A stretch of DNA of 64,000 bases from Aurantimonas sp965217685 (GCA_965217685.1 CBDCIZ010000003.1:4464001-4528000), one strand, 5' to 3'. Shown: positions 38,638-47,949, numbered from the stretch's first letter. Numbers and translations: made by a program. The notes: generated from the letters alone by a model not told the origin.

Positions 38638-38746
38638 CCGTCATCCTAAGCGACGGAGCGAATAGCAGCGCAGTGAGGCGAGGTCCAGAAGATGCCACGT
38701 TGAACACGCATATCAAACCGTCAGTCGGGATGGTCAGTCGGGATGG
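38638..38746. repeat. Possible dispersed intergenic repeat plus a 13-base tandem duplication
   Basis: From 38638 the sequence CCGTCATCCTAAGCGACGGA, followed by GCAGTGAGGCGAGGTCCAGA and GATGCC, resembles the GTCATCCT...GATG type of intergenic repeat scattered through many proteobacterial genomes. Shortly after, TCAGTCGGGATGG occurs twice in tandem (38721-38733 and 38734-38746). Neither is coding. The dispersed-repeat reading cannot be tested within one window. Confidence 0.45.
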
Positions 38747-38806
38747 CTCCTTCTCCCTGACCTGTGGTACGCCCCAACCATCTTGAACTGGCAGGGAGTA
38801 TGCGAC

Positions 38807-39310
38807 GTGGCGCCAGAATGGTTGCGACGTTTCCTGAAGGCGCAGGTCCAGGACGTGCTCCAAGAACGTCTCGGACACTTGCCGCGCGAACTCGTCGACA
38901 ACGACGTCTTCGTGGACGCCATGGCAAAGCGTCTGATGAATACGCCGACCGTTTGGGGCGATCCCGAGCGGGTCAAGGTCGGCGTCAACGTGCATCTCGT
39001 CAACACACTTCTCAACGTGTCGTCGGGACGGATTGCGATCGGGGACCATACCTTTTTCGGCCACAACGTCTCGATCCTGACTGGCACGCATCTCATCGAT
39101 AAGGAAGGACCCGAGCGGCAGCTTTATCCGCTTGAAGGACGAAACATCGACATCGGGTCGAGTGTTTGGGTCGCCAGCGGCGCCACCGTGCTTGGTCCTT
39201 GCACTATAGGTGATCGCGCCGTCATTGCAGCCGGCGCCGTTGTGCGCGGCGACGTGGAGGCGGGCGCCGTCTACGCGGGCGTTCCCGCGCGCAAGGTGGC
39301 GAGCGTTTAG
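38807..39310 (+). CDS. Hexapeptide-repeat O-acetyltransferase (WbbJ/LbH type)
   Basis: This is a left-handed beta-helix acyltransferase of about 167 residues. The C-terminal half shows the hexapeptide pattern IGDHTFFGHNVSILTGTHLI, then IDIGSSVWVASGATVLGPC and IGDRAVIAAGAVV, closing with YAGVPARKV. His in TGTHLI is in the expected catalytic position. A GTG at 38807 with CAGGGAG nine bases upstream is preferred; a TTG at 38783 is possible. It sits at the end of the D-rhamnan operon and probably acetylates the polysaccharide, perhaps as the cap read by Wzt. Confidence 0.83.
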   Translation: MAPEWLRRFLKAQVQDVLQERLGHLPRELVDNDVFVDAMAKRLMNTPTVWGDPERVKVGVNVHLVNTLLNVSSGRIAIGDHTFFGHNVSILTGTHLIDKEGPERQLYPLEGRNIDIGSSVWVASGATVLGPCTIGDRAVIAAGAVVRGDVEAGAVYAGVPARKVASV

Positions 39311-39463
39311 CTTTTCAATCTCGACCAACCGCCGACAATCTCGTTCTCATTGACTCGGAACGGAGCGCGCCATGCGTCATGTCACAATGGAACGAACCAT
39401 TTTGACACATAATCTCAGCCGCAAATCCCACACGGCTGAAAATCTGACTGCAATGGGATCAAT

Positions 39464-39538
39464 TGGTACGCCCAAGGGGAATCGAACCCCTGTTTGCGCC
39501 GTGAGAGGGCGCCGTCCTAACCGCTAGACGATGGGCGC
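39464..39538 (-). tRNA. tRNA-Glu (CTC)
   Basis: The complementary strand folds as a standard 75-base tRNA with encoded CCA. The acceptor stem is GCGCCCA with TGGGCGT, the anticodon arm has loop CTCTCAC giving anticodon CTC, and the T-arm contains GGTTCGATTCC. The 3' end faces the D-rhamnan cluster, whose last gene ends about 150 bases away. Confidence 0.97.
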
Positions 39539-39666
39539 ATACCAATGCCGTTCTCATAACGGCCGAGCTCTTGGCGTGCAAGGTGTTTTCTGGCGGGTTG
39601 CAGCGGTTTTTTCGGTTTGGCGCTACGCTTCATCGTCCCCAGGCGCCTGGCCTGCGCGCCTCGAAA

Positions 39667-40032
39667 TCACGTCAGGGGCACGCCGACGCCCGTCTCGATC
39701 CTGTAGCTTGCGACAACCGTTCCGCTGGCAAGCGACACCAGGAACAGGCGCAGGCCCTCGGCCGTGTTGGCACGCACCAGAAGCCGGTCGCCGTCGAGGC
39801 TCGTCTCGAGCACCTCGGCACCAGCCGGCAAGGCGATCGTCAGCTGCGAGCCGGCGACCGGACCGGAGCCGCCGCGGCCGACTGATTTGTAGACAACGGC
39901 CGCCAGCACGGCCATAAGCCCGATCATCATGACGCCGATCGACACCGCCAGCAGCCGCACCATCTTGCGCCGGACCTTTTCGGTCGCCGGGTCGAGGGGC
40001 GTTTCGATGTCGTCGTCGTTTTTCGGGGTCAT
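39667..40032 (-). CDS. Small single-pass membrane protein (DUF6476-like)
   Basis: This 121-residue protein has an acidic N-terminus (MTPKNDDDIETP), one transmembrane segment at about residues 26-50 (LLAVSIGVMMIGLMAVLAAV) and a small beta-rich domain outside (GSQLTIALPAGAEVLETSLD). Short proteins of this build, divergent from the RluA-type pseudouridine synthase gene, are common in Hyphomicrobiales and are annotated as DUF6476. The function is unknown. The gap to rluD is under 60 bases and must hold both promoters. Confidence 0.75.
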   Translation of the reverse strand: MTPKNDDDIETPLDPATEKVRRKMVRLLAVSIGVMMIGLMAVLAAVVYKSVGRGGSGPVAGSQLTIALPAGAEVLETSLDGDRLLVRANTAEGLRLFLVSLASGTVVASYRIETGVGVPLT

Positions 40033-40088
40033 GGCCTGTCCGGTGACTGTGCGCGATGGCTCGCACCGCTCCTACAGGGCCTGAAGCG

Positions 40089-41117
40089 ATGGACACAAGC
40101 CGTTTCCTCGTCGATGCCGAGAACGCCGGAACCCGGCTCGACGCGTTTCTGGCCAAAGCGGCCGGAACGAGCCTGTCGCGCAGTCGCGTTCAGGCGTTAA
40201 TCGCCGAGGGCCGGGTCGCCATCGACGATACGCCGGTCACGAGCGTCAAGCGCAAGGTCGCCCCCGGCGAGACCGTGTCGGTCGTCGTGCCGCCGCCGGC
40301 CGATCCCGAGCCCTTGCCCGAAGCGATCCCCCTCGTCGTCGTCCATGAAGACGACGACCTCATCGTCATCGACAAGCCGGCTGGCCTTGTCGTCCATCCG
40401 GGGCCCGGCAATTGGACGGGCACGCTGGTCAACGCCCTCCTTCACCATTGTGGCGAAGCCCTGTCGGGCATCGGCGGGGTCAAGCGGCCGGGCATCGTCC
40501 ACCGCCTCGACAAGGACACCAGCGGCCTCCTCGTCGTGGCGAAATCCGATGTGGCGCATCAGGGTCTCGCCGCACAGTTCGCAGCCCATGGCCGTGACGG
40601 CAAGCTGCAGCGTGCCTATCACGCGGTCGTCTGGGGCGCCCCGTCGCGCAATCACAACGTCGTCGATGCGCCGCTCGGTCGCTCGACCACCGACCGGGTC
40701 AAGCGCGCCGTCGTGCCGGCCGAGCGCGCAGACGCCCGCCATGCGGTAACGCGCTACGACCTGATCGCCGCCTCGCCGCTGGAAGACGGGCTCGCCTCGC
40801 TGGTCGAGTGCGTGCTGGAAACCGGCCGCACGCACCAGATCCGCGTTCACATGGCCCATATCGGGCACCCGCTGGTCGGCGATGACGTTTATGGCGCCGG
40901 TTTCCGCACCAAGGCGCGGCGTCTCGAGGGAGCCGCTGAGGCCGTCGTGGAAGGGTTCGATCGGCAGGCGCTGCACGCCGCCCGCCTCGGCTTCGTGCAC
41001 CCGGTGAGCGGCGAGCAACTGCTTTTCGCGTCGTCTCTTCCCGCCGACATGGTGGAACTCTGCACGGCTTTCGGCATTGCACCATCGCAGACGCAGGTGC
41101 GGCGCAAACCCCGCTAG
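40089..41117 (+). CDS. rluD: RluA/RluD-family 23S rRNA pseudouridine synthase
   Basis: This is a 342-residue protein. An N-terminal S4 RNA-binding domain (RLDAFLAKAAGTSLSRSRVQ to about residue 75) is followed by the synthase domain with VIDKPAGLVVHPGPGN and the catalytic Asp in IVHRLDKDTSGLLVVAK. HQIRVHMAHIGHPLVGD is the conserved late motif. The RluD branch modifies helix 69 of 23S rRNA; the exact site is inferred from the family. The ATG at 40089 follows CAGGG; an ATG at 40056 would add 11 residues. Confidence 0.9.
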   Translation: MDTSRFLVDAENAGTRLDAFLAKAAGTSLSRSRVQALIAEGRVAIDDTPVTSVKRKVAPGETVSVVVPPPADPEPLPEAIPLVVVHEDDDLIVIDKPAGLVVHPGPGNWTGTLVNALLHHCGEALSGIGGVKRPGIVHRLDKDTSGLLVVAKSDVAHQGLAAQFAAHGRDGKLQRAYHAVVWGAPSRNHNVVDAPLGRSTTDRVKRAVVPAERADARHAVTRYDLIAASPLEDGLASLVECVLETGRTHQIRVHMAHIGHPLVGDDVYGAGFRTKARRLEGAAEAVVEGFDRQALHAARLGFVHPVSGEQLLFASSLPADMVELCTAFGIAPSQTQVRRKPR

Positions 41118-41288
41118 TTTGGCGAGACAACGTTGGTGCGATTATTGACATCATCGGCTTTTTCCGCGCTCGACATGATGAAGTCGAGTTCGGCGATCAC
41201 CATATGACGATGGTGGACAGGGCATATCGCAGTCCGCGACGTGGCCGGCTTTTCAAAGCGGTCGATAGACATCGGAGGGGCAACGAAC

Positions 41289-42203
41289 ATGGCCCAAGTC
41301 AATCTACCCAGCATCGCTTCGAGCGAAGGCGGCCTCAGCCGCTATCTCGAGGAGATCCGCAAGTTCCCGATGCTGGAACCCCAGGAAGAATACATGCTGG
41401 CGAAACGCTACGCCGAGCATGACGACAAGGATTCGGCCCACAGGCTTGTGACGAGCCATCTCCGCCTCGTCGCCAAGATCGCCATGGGCTATCGCGGCTA
41501 TGGCCTGCCGATCGGCGAGGTGGTGTCGGAGGGCAATGTCGGCCTGATGCAGGCGGTCAAGCGCTTCGATCCCGAGCGGGGTTTCCGCCTCGCCACCTAC
41601 GCCATGTGGTGGATCAAGGCTTCGATCCAGGAATATATCCTGCGTTCGTGGAGCCTCGTGAAGATGGGCACCACGGCCAACCAGAAGCGGCTGTTTTTCA
41701 ATCTTCGCAAGATGAAGAGCCGCATTCAGGCGCTGGAAGACGGCGATCTGCGGCCGGATCAGGTCAACAAGATCGCCACGCAATTGGGCGTGTCCGACGA
41801 GGAGGTCATTTCGATGAACCGTCGCCTGTCGGGCGATGCTTCCCTCAACGCACCGCTGCGCGCGACGGAAGGCGAATCCGGCGAGTGGCAGGATTGGCTT
41901 GTCGACGACAGCGAGACGCAGGAAGACATCCTGGCCGCCAGCGACGAACTCGATCAGCGCCGTGGCATGCTGCAAAGCGCCATGGGGGTGCTCAACGACC
42001 GTGAACGTCGTATCTTCGAGGCGCGGCGGCTGGCCGAGGATCCGCTGACGCTGGAGGCGCTTTCCGGCGAGTTCGACATCAGCCGCGAGCGCGTCCGCCA
42101 GATCGAGGTCCGTGCCTTCGAAAAGGTACAAAAGGCGGTCCATGAGACGGCCGAGGCGGCCAATCGCGCGCTGCGCCCGGTCGCTGCCGACATGCACGCC
42201 TGA
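41289..42203 (+). CDS. rpoH: RNA polymerase heat-shock sigma factor RpoH
   Basis: This 304-residue sigma-70-family protein carries the RpoH box QKRLFFNLRKMK between regions 2 and 3. Region 2 has GNVGLMQAVKRFDPERGFRL and TYAMWWIKASIQEYILRSWS; region 4 has LSGEFDISRERVRQIEVRAF. It directs transcription of chaperone and protease genes on heat or misfolding stress. GGAGGGG seven bases before the ATG at 41289 fixes the start; the frame is open 16 codons upstream without coding character. A strong terminator follows at 42238. Confidence 0.95.
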   Translation: MAQVNLPSIASSEGGLSRYLEEIRKFPMLEPQEEYMLAKRYAEHDDKDSAHRLVTSHLRLVAKIAMGYRGYGLPIGEVVSEGNVGLMQAVKRFDPERGFRLATYAMWWIKASIQEYILRSWSLVKMGTTANQKRLFFNLRKMKSRIQALEDGDLRPDQVNKIATQLGVSDEEVISMNRRLSGDASLNAPLRATEGESGEWQDWLVDDSETQEDILAASDELDQRRGMLQSAMGVLNDRERRIFEARRLAEDPLTLEALSGEFDISRERVRQIEVRAFEKVQKAVHETAEAANRALRPVAADMHA

Positions 42204-42237
42204 TCGACGGACTTTCGGCGCCACCCGTGAAGAATTG

Positions 42238-42273
42238 AAGGCCGACCCGCTGTAAAGCAGGCCGGCCTTTTTT
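42238..42273 (+). terminator. Intrinsic terminator after rpoH
   Basis: AAGGCCG at 42238-42244 pairs with CGGCCTT at the right arm, separated by a loop that can itself pair (CCCGCTG with CAG), and six T residues end the structure. It lies 35 bases after the rpoH stop. It is oriented for rpoH and may also slow leftward transcripts. Confidence 0.8.
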
Positions 42274-42388
42274 CATGAGTCGATCCGGTTCTGAAGCCAG
42301 CGGATCGGCGAATGGCTGGCCAACAGCAAGGTTTCAGACGCTCGGCCTTTTTGCTACGTCCACGCATTCGCACGACGCCAGGATAGGC

Positions 42389-44440
42389 TCAGGTCTTAGC
42401 GGCCCAGGCGTCCATGGCCTGCTTGAACGCCTCATCACCCGGCACGCCTTTTTCGATCGAGACCAGCGCCCGGCGCCCGGTCGCGTAGGCGATGGGGATG
42501 TCGATCCATTGCTGGCTCTTCAAGAGCGCCAGATTGCTCTGCTCGGCTTGGTCGAGATTGTTGAGCGCGATGATGAAGAAGCCGTCCGAAATCTTGCCCG
42601 CCACGCCGATCAGCGGCTCCCCGCGGGCCTGTTCGGTCGCCTTGAGCGCCAGGCGCTGAACGTTGGCGATGCCGCCGCCGGGAAAATTCGCCGGCGTGTT
42701 GAACAGAATTTCGATGACATGGCTCGCCGGCAGCGTCGAATCGGCGTTGCGGCGAATGGTCATGGTCATCGACATGTTCTCGTCGGGAATGTCGACATTG
42801 GCGCGGATCGCCGGCTCGGGTGGCTGGCCGTCGCCTGGCGGCTCGTTGACCACCGACCACACCGCATTCCCGCTTTCCTGGGTGCCGGCCGCATCCTGGG
42901 TCCGCTCCTGGTAGAACACCGCCTTCTGGCCGACCGGCGGCGTTGCGGCTTCGCCGGCATCGGCCTCGGCGTTCTCCGTTTGACCGGCGGGCGGCGCTTC
43001 GGTGGAAGGGTTGGGCGGCGCCGGCGTGCCGCCGACCGCTTCCGGTTCCTGCCCGATCTGGCTGTTGATCGTCGGCGTCGCGCCGACTTGCGGTGCGACC
43101 GGCGAGGCGGCGGCGATGTTGGTCCCTTCGTCGAAAGCGTTCGGCGCGGCCTTGGCCGGGCCCTCGTCGACCTCCGTGCCGTCGGGAAGAAGCCGCTGTG
43201 TGAATTCACGCGTCGAATCCGAAGCAGCAGGCTCTGTTGCGGCCGTCCGGGTATTTTCCTCGGTGGGCTTCGTGTCGTTCGCCGGTGTTTCGGTGCTCGG
43301 CGTCGCAGCACTGCCCGGCGCCGCATTGCCGTTGGCACCGGTGGACGCGATCTGATCGATGCCGTCCGGCGGCATGATCAACGCTTCGATCTGATCGCGG
43401 TAGAACCAGCCGGCGGTCGCCAGACCGCCGAGAATGAGGACGACCACGGCTGCAGCCGAGATCTTGCGGCTCGCGCCGGATGAGCGACGTTTGCGTGCTG
43501 CCGTGTAGCGCGGCGCCGAAAAGTCCGCTTCCGGAATAAAGTCGTCGTCGGAGCGAATGCCCGCCGGCAACCGACGCCCCTCGCTGTCCCAACGGTCGTC
43601 GCGCGCTTCCCGCCCGGTCGGAGATGCACCCGTGGCGGCGTTGTCGGACGGCGTGATGAAGGGCGCACCGACTTCCGCCGGACGGGCTTCGCCTTCCGGC
43701 TCTTCGCTTGCAAGCGGGAAAAAGGGTTGCTCGACCGCCTCGTTGCCGGCGTTCACTCCCGCCGCCGATTTGGTGAAGCCGGGAAACACGTTCTCGGCGG
43801 CGGCGGCGGCCGATCCGGCCGGCTCTGCACGCGACGGTTCGGATTTCGCCGGTCGCAAGGGCGACGCCGACCGGGATTCCTGCCCCCAATCGGAGCGAAC
43901 CTCTTCGTAAGGCGCTTGCGACGGCCGCTCGCTCGCGGCCGGTTTCGCCGGCGCAGACGCCACCTGCTCCGAAGGAGATGTCACCTTCGGCATCGGCGCG
44001 CCTGGAGCTTCGGTTCGGCGCTCGCCAGCGACGGCTGGAGATGTCGCAGAAGGAGCGCTCGTGGTCGATGCCAGCGGTCGAGACGGTTGCACCGGCTCTG
44101 CGGGACGCGGGGGCGCAGGCGGAACGGGCGCGGGCTCAGCCAGGGAGGACGCTGCCGGCGCGTCCGGCACCTGTGCCTGTGGAGTCACCGCTTCCGGCGC
44201 TGCACCGACATTGCCACCGGTGCCTTCCCCGGAAGCGTAATGCGTCTCGGTCCGCTCGATCGCGTCCTCGAGTGCGTCAAGACGCGCCGCCGAGACCGCA
44301 TCGTCGAGCGGCGGGTTGGCCGCCTGGATCTGACGCTGGATGGCAGCACGTGCCTTGTCATAGACTTTCGCGCGCAACTGGGGAGTCGCGCGCGGCAGGC
44401 CGTCGATGGTTTTGCGAAGTACGCCGCTCAAATCCGCCAT
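42389..44440 (-). CDS. Large Pro/Ala-rich single-pass membrane protein of unknown function
   Basis: This is a 683-residue protein. The N-terminal 65 residues look folded (LRKTIDGLPRATPQLRAKVY, helical, with DALEDAIERTE). Residues about 70-310 are low-complexity Pro/Ala/Ser/Glu and probably disordered. One transmembrane segment lies near 320-345 (AAAVVVLILGGLATAGWFYR), then a second disordered stretch. The folded C-terminal domain of about 170 residues has TIRRNADSTLPASHVIEILF and KGVPGDEAFKQAMDAWAAKT. I do not recognise a named family. It lies 53 bases downstream of purA in the same direction. Confidence 0.75.
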   Translation of the reverse strand: MADLSGVLRKTIDGLPRATPQLRAKVYDKARAAIQRQIQAANPPLDDAVSAARLDALEDAIERTETHYASGEGTGGNVGAAPEAVTPQAQVPDAPAASSLAEPAPVPPAPPRPAEPVQPSRPLASTTSAPSATSPAVAGERRTEAPGAPMPKVTSPSEQVASAPAKPAASERPSQAPYEEVRSDWGQESRSASPLRPAKSEPSRAEPAGSAAAAAENVFPGFTKSAAGVNAGNEAVEQPFFPLASEEPEGEARPAEVGAPFITPSDNAATGASPTGREARDDRWDSEGRRLPAGIRSDDDFIPEADFSAPRYTAARKRRSSGASRKISAAAVVVLILGGLATAGWFYRDQIEALIMPPDGIDQIASTGANGNAAPGSAATPSTETPANDTKPTEENTRTAATEPAASDSTREFTQRLLPDGTEVDEGPAKAAPNAFDEGTNIAAASPVAPQVGATPTINSQIGQEPEAVGGTPAPPNPSTEAPPAGQTENAEADAGEAATPPVGQKAVFYQERTQDAAGTQESGNAVWSVVNEPPGDGQPPEPAIRANVDIPDENMSMTMTIRRNADSTLPASHVIEILFNTPANFPGGGIANVQRLALKATEQARGEPLIGVAGKISDGFFIIALNNLDQAEQSNLALLKSQQWIDIPIAYATGRRALVSIEKGVPGDEAFKQAMDAWAAKT

Positions 44441-44493
44441 GGATCGCAGTCACTCACTTTTTCGGAAATTTCGTTGGTCCCGGCATGTCAAGA

Positions 44494-45786
44494 CTAGTCC
44501 TGAAACGGATCGCGAACAAGGATGGTGTCGTCGCGCTCGGGCGATGTGGACAAGAGGGTGACCGGTGCTTCGACCAGTTCTTCGATCTGCCGCACGTATT
44601 TGATCGCCTGTGCCGGCAGGTCGCTCCAACGGCGCGCACCGGCCGTAGTGTCCTGCCAGCCCTCGAAAGTCTCGTAGATCGACTCCACGCGCTGCTGTTC
44701 GGCAAGACTGGCAGGAAGATAGTCGATGGTCTCGCCGTCCAGCTTGTAGGCCGTGGCGATCTTGATCTCCTCGAGGCCGTCGAGAACGTCGAGCTTGGTC
44801 AGTGCCAGCCCGTGGATGCCGTTGAGCGCCACAGCCTGGCGCACCAGGACGGCGTCGAACCAGCCGCAGCGCCGCTTGCGCCCGGTGACGGTGCCGAATT
44901 CATGGCCCTTCTCGCCGAGGAACTGCCCCACCGCGTTATCCTGCTCGCTCGGAAACGGCCCCTCGCCCACCCTTGTCGTATAAGCCTTGGTGATGCCGAG
45001 GATGAAGCCGAGGCTCGATGGGCCGAGGCCAGAGCCGGCCGCGGCCTGGCCGGCCACGGTGTTCGACGAGGTGACGAACGGATAGGTGCCGTGGTCGATG
45101 TCGAGAAGCGTGCCCTGCGCGCCCTCGAAGAGAATACGGTCACCGGCCTTGCGGCGCTGGTCGAGAAGCCGCCAGACCCGATCGATGTAGGGGGTGATCT
45201 CGCCGGCGACGGAGGTGAGTTCCTCCAAAATCGTCGCGGCGTCGATCTCCTCCTGGCCGAGGCCGCGGCGCAGTGGATTGTGATGAGCAAGCAGCCGCTC
45301 GATCCGCTCCGGCAGGCTGTCGAGCTGGGCAAGATCCATGACGCGGATGGCCCGGCGGCCGACCTTGTCCTCATAGGCCGGGCCGATGCCGCGGCCGGTC
45401 GTGCCGATCTTGGTGCCGGAGTTGGAGTTTTCGCGCGTTGCGTCGAGTTCGCGGTGCAAGGACAGGATCAGCGAGGCGTTGTCTGCGATACGCAAGGATT
45501 GCGGGGTGATCGTCACGCCCTGGCCTTCCAGTCGCTTCTTTTCGGCAACGAAGGCGTGCGGGTCGAAGACGACGCCATTGCCGATGACAGACAACTTGCC
45601 GGTCCGCACGACGCCGGAGGGAAGCAGCGAGAGCTTGTAGGATACACCGTCGACGACGAGCGTATGGCCGGCATTGTGCCCGCCCTGGAAGCGCACCACC
45701 ACGTCGGCGCGCTCCGACAGCCAGTCGACGATCTTGCCCTTCCCCTCGTCTCCCCATTGCGAACCGACGACGACGACATTGGCCAT
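44494..45786 (-). CDS. purA: Adenylosuccinate synthetase
   Basis: This 430-residue enzyme joins aspartate to IMP using GTP, the first committed step to AMP. The N-terminal loop GSQWGDEGKGKIVDWLSE holds the catalytic Asp and P-loop, and GGHNAGHT holds the catalytic His. IGTTGRGIGPAYEDKVGRRA and EGAQGTLLDIDHGTYPFVTS are also diagnostic. The ATG at 45786 gives MANVVVVGSQWG; the 14 codons upstream in frame are not part of the family. Length matches bacterial PurA. Confidence 0.97.
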   Translation of the reverse strand: MANVVVVGSQWGDEGKGKIVDWLSERADVVVRFQGGHNAGHTLVVDGVSYKLSLLPSGVVRTGKLSVIGNGVVFDPHAFVAEKKRLEGQGVTITPQSLRIADNASLILSLHRELDATRENSNSGTKIGTTGRGIGPAYEDKVGRRAIRVMDLAQLDSLPERIERLLAHHNPLRRGLGQEEIDAATILEELTSVAGEITPYIDRVWRLLDQRRKAGDRILFEGAQGTLLDIDHGTYPFVTSSNTVAGQAAAGSGLGPSSLGFILGITKAYTTRVGEGPFPSEQDNAVGQFLGEKGHEFGTVTGRKRRCGWFDAVLVRQAVALNGIHGLALTKLDVLDGLEEIKIATAYKLDGETIDYLPASLAEQQRVESIYETFEGWQDTTAGARRWSDLPAQAIKYVRQIEELVEAPVTLLSTSPERDDTILVRDPFQD

Positions 45787-46173
45787 GAATGCTTCCTTGC
45801 TCCGTTTCGCCCGAAAAACGCCGGGCAAAGCGGCCGGACTATAGTCAAGCCCCCCGTGCGACGCGAGACGCTTGGCGCGTAAAATGCGAGTTAAACCACG
45901 GGTACGGCGCGAGGCTGGAGCGCGAGGTCGTCAGCAGAGTATATTTTCCGGCCGCCCACCCTAACGATCTCCGGCCGACCCGGCCGACCCGGCTAACCCC
46001 GGCCACGACCGCTCTCACCCGAAATCCCGATCTCGTTCTCGCCACCGTCGCCCTGTTCTGAGGGCAACGCCATTGCCGGCAAGCTGGACTTCGGTCGGCG
46101 TTCCAGCGACCATCGCCGAAAGCTTCGCCTTTCTGCCGGAGAGCAGCAATCTCATGTATGGGCTGCATTAACG
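45787..46173. other. Intergenic region between the pot operon end and purA
   Basis: These 387 bases should carry the purA promoter and the 3' region of the pot operon. GACCCGGCC-type sequence is repeated (CGGCCGACC twice near 45974-45993, then a diverged copy). No terminator-like hairpin with a T-tract and no gene is seen. Confidence 0.35.
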
Positions 46174-46989
46174 CTACTCCGCCGCGAGGCGTTTGTCGCG
46201 AAGGCGTTTGACCTCGCCTCGCTTCTGGACGATCGCGGCGGCGATGACGCCCAGCGAGACGATGGCGATGAGGATGGTGCAGACGGCGTTGATTTTCGGC
46301 GTCACGCCGAGACGCACCTGGCTGTAGATCTTCATCGGCAGGGTCGTGGCGCCCGGTCCCGAGGTGAAGCTCGCGACGACGAGATCGTCGAGCGACAGGG
46401 TGAAGGCGAGCATCCAGCCGGCCGCGACCGCCGGCCAGATCACCGGCAGGGTGATGACGAAGAAGGTCTTCCAGGGCGGACAGCCGAGATCCTGTGCGGC
46501 CTCTTCCAGCGAGCGGTCGAAGGTGACGAGGCGCGACTGCACGACGACGGCGACGAAGCACATGGAAAAGGTTACGTGGGCGATCGTCACCGTCCAGAAG
46601 CCACGGTCGAGGTCCATCGCGACGAACAGCAGGAGCAGCGACAGGCCGGTGATGACGTCGGGCATGACCAGCGGTGCGTAGACCATGCCGGTGAACAGCA
46701 GCCGGCCGCGAAAGTCGAAGAAGCGCACCAGGGTCGTCGCCGCCAGCGTGCCGAGCACCGTCGCGATGGAGGCCGACAGGAGGCCGACGCGGATCGTCAC
46801 CCAGGCCGCGTCGAGGAGCGCCTGATCCTGCCAGAGCGCGGAATACCAGACCGTCGAGAAGCCGGCCCAGACGGTGACGAGCCGCGAGGCGTTGAAGGAG
46901 TAGATGATCAGAAGAACGATCGGCAGGTAGAGAAAGGCGAAACCGAATGTCACCGAGACGATGTTGAAGGAGCTCCAGCGCTTTTCCAT
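46174..46989 (-). CDS. potI: Putrescine/spermidine ABC transporter permease PotI
   Basis: This 271-residue permease has about six hydrophobic segments. The EAA loop reads SLEEAAQDLGCPPWKTFFVI, the conserved cytoplasmic contact with the ATPase. FLYLPIVLLIIYSFNASR near the N-terminus is typical of the PotC/PotI subunit. The ATG shares one base with the stop of potH (TGATG), so the two are coupled. It acts with PotF, PotG and PotH to import polyamines, probably putrescine. Confidence 0.92.
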   Translation of the reverse strand: MEKRWSSFNIVSVTFGFAFLYLPIVLLIIYSFNASRLVTVWAGFSTVWYSALWQDQALLDAAWVTIRVGLLSASIATVLGTLAATTLVRFFDFRGRLLFTGMVYAPLVMPDVITGLSLLLLFVAMDLDRGFWTVTIAHVTFSMCFVAVVVQSRLVTFDRSLEEAAQDLGCPPWKTFFVITLPVIWPAVAAGWMLAFTLSLDDLVVASFTSGPGATTLPMKIYSQVRLGVTPKINAVCTILIAIVSLGVIAAAIVQKRGEVKRLRDKRLAAE

Positions 46990-47945
46990 CAGGCCTTTCC
47001 CGTGGCCTTGGCCTGATAGCGCTGGAACCAGACGATCGGGATGACCAGAACCATCAGGAGGAGGATCGCGACGGCGGATGCGACGGGCCAGTCGCGATTG
47101 TCGAAGAACTCGTTCCACAGCGTTTTGCCGATCATCAGCGTGCGCGAGCCGCCGAGCAGGTCCGGGATGACGAATTCGCCGACCGCAGGGATGAAGACCA
47201 GCATGATTCCGGCAATGATGCCGGGTTTCGACAGCGGAAAGGTGATGGTCCAGAACGCCTTGATCGGCGGGCAGCCGAGATCGTTCGCCGCCTCGATCAG
47301 CCGGCTGTCCATGCGCTCCAGCGAGGCGTAGATCGGCAGCACCATGAACGGCAGGTAGGAATAGACGATGCCGATATAGACGGCGACATTGGTGTTGAGG
47401 ATGATCAGCGGATCGGAGATCAGGCCAAGCCACATCAGGAACTGGTTGAAGAGGCCGTCGGTCTTCAGGATGCCGATCCAGGCGTAGACGCGGATCAGGA
47501 AGCTCGTCCAGAACGGCAGGATCGTGAGCAGCACAAGAATGGAGCGCCAGACGCGCGGCGCGCGGGCCATGCCATAGGCGAAGGGGTAACCGATGAGAAG
47601 CGTGATCGCGGTCGAGATGCCGGCGATCTTCACGCTCGACAGGTAGGAGTTGATGTAGAGCGGGTCGCCGGTCAGCCAGACATAATTGTCGAAGGAGAAC
47701 TGCCTGACGTTCGACCAGAAGCCAGGCAGCGAGGCGAAGGAGAAGCTCGGGATATAGGGCGGCTGCGCGAGCGCGATCTGCGACAGCGATATCTTCAGAA
47801 CGATCAGGAACGGCGCCAGAAAGAAGATTGCCAGCCAGACGAAGGGGATGCCGATGACGAGGCGCCTGTAGAGCCGGCCACCGCGGGTCTTGAACTGGAC
47901 GGCCCCGGCCTTTTCGGCGGTATCGGTGTCATCGGCGATCGACAT
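46989..47945 (-). CDS. potH: Putrescine/spermidine ABC transporter permease PotH
   Basis: This 318-residue permease has a 25-residue polar leader before the first membrane segment (VIGIPFVWLAIFFLAPFLIV). The EAA motif is DSRLIEAANDLGCPPIKAFW, and LPFWTSFLIRVYAWIGIL is characteristic of PotB/PotH. The ATG at 47945 lies 4 bases after the potG stop; the frame is open 10 codons further into potG and is not used. It pairs with PotI in the membrane. Confidence 0.92.
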   Translation of the reverse strand: MSIADDTDTAEKAGAVQFKTRGGRLYRRLVIGIPFVWLAIFFLAPFLIVLKISLSQIALAQPPYIPSFSFASLPGFWSNVRQFSFDNYVWLTGDPLYINSYLSSVKIAGISTAITLLIGYPFAYGMARAPRVWRSILVLLTILPFWTSFLIRVYAWIGILKTDGLFNQFLMWLGLISDPLIILNTNVAVYIGIVYSYLPFMVLPIYASLERMDSRLIEAANDLGCPPIKAFWTITFPLSKPGIIAGIMLVFIPAVGEFVIPDLLGGSRTLMIGKTLWNEFFDNRDWPVASAVAILLLMVLVIPIVWFQRYQAKATGKA

Positions 47946-47949
47946 CGCG

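Noticed and set aside
43978..45882. 634-codon plus-strand open frame opposite purA
   Set aside because: Antisense to purA, which is unambiguous; the frame is low-complexity.
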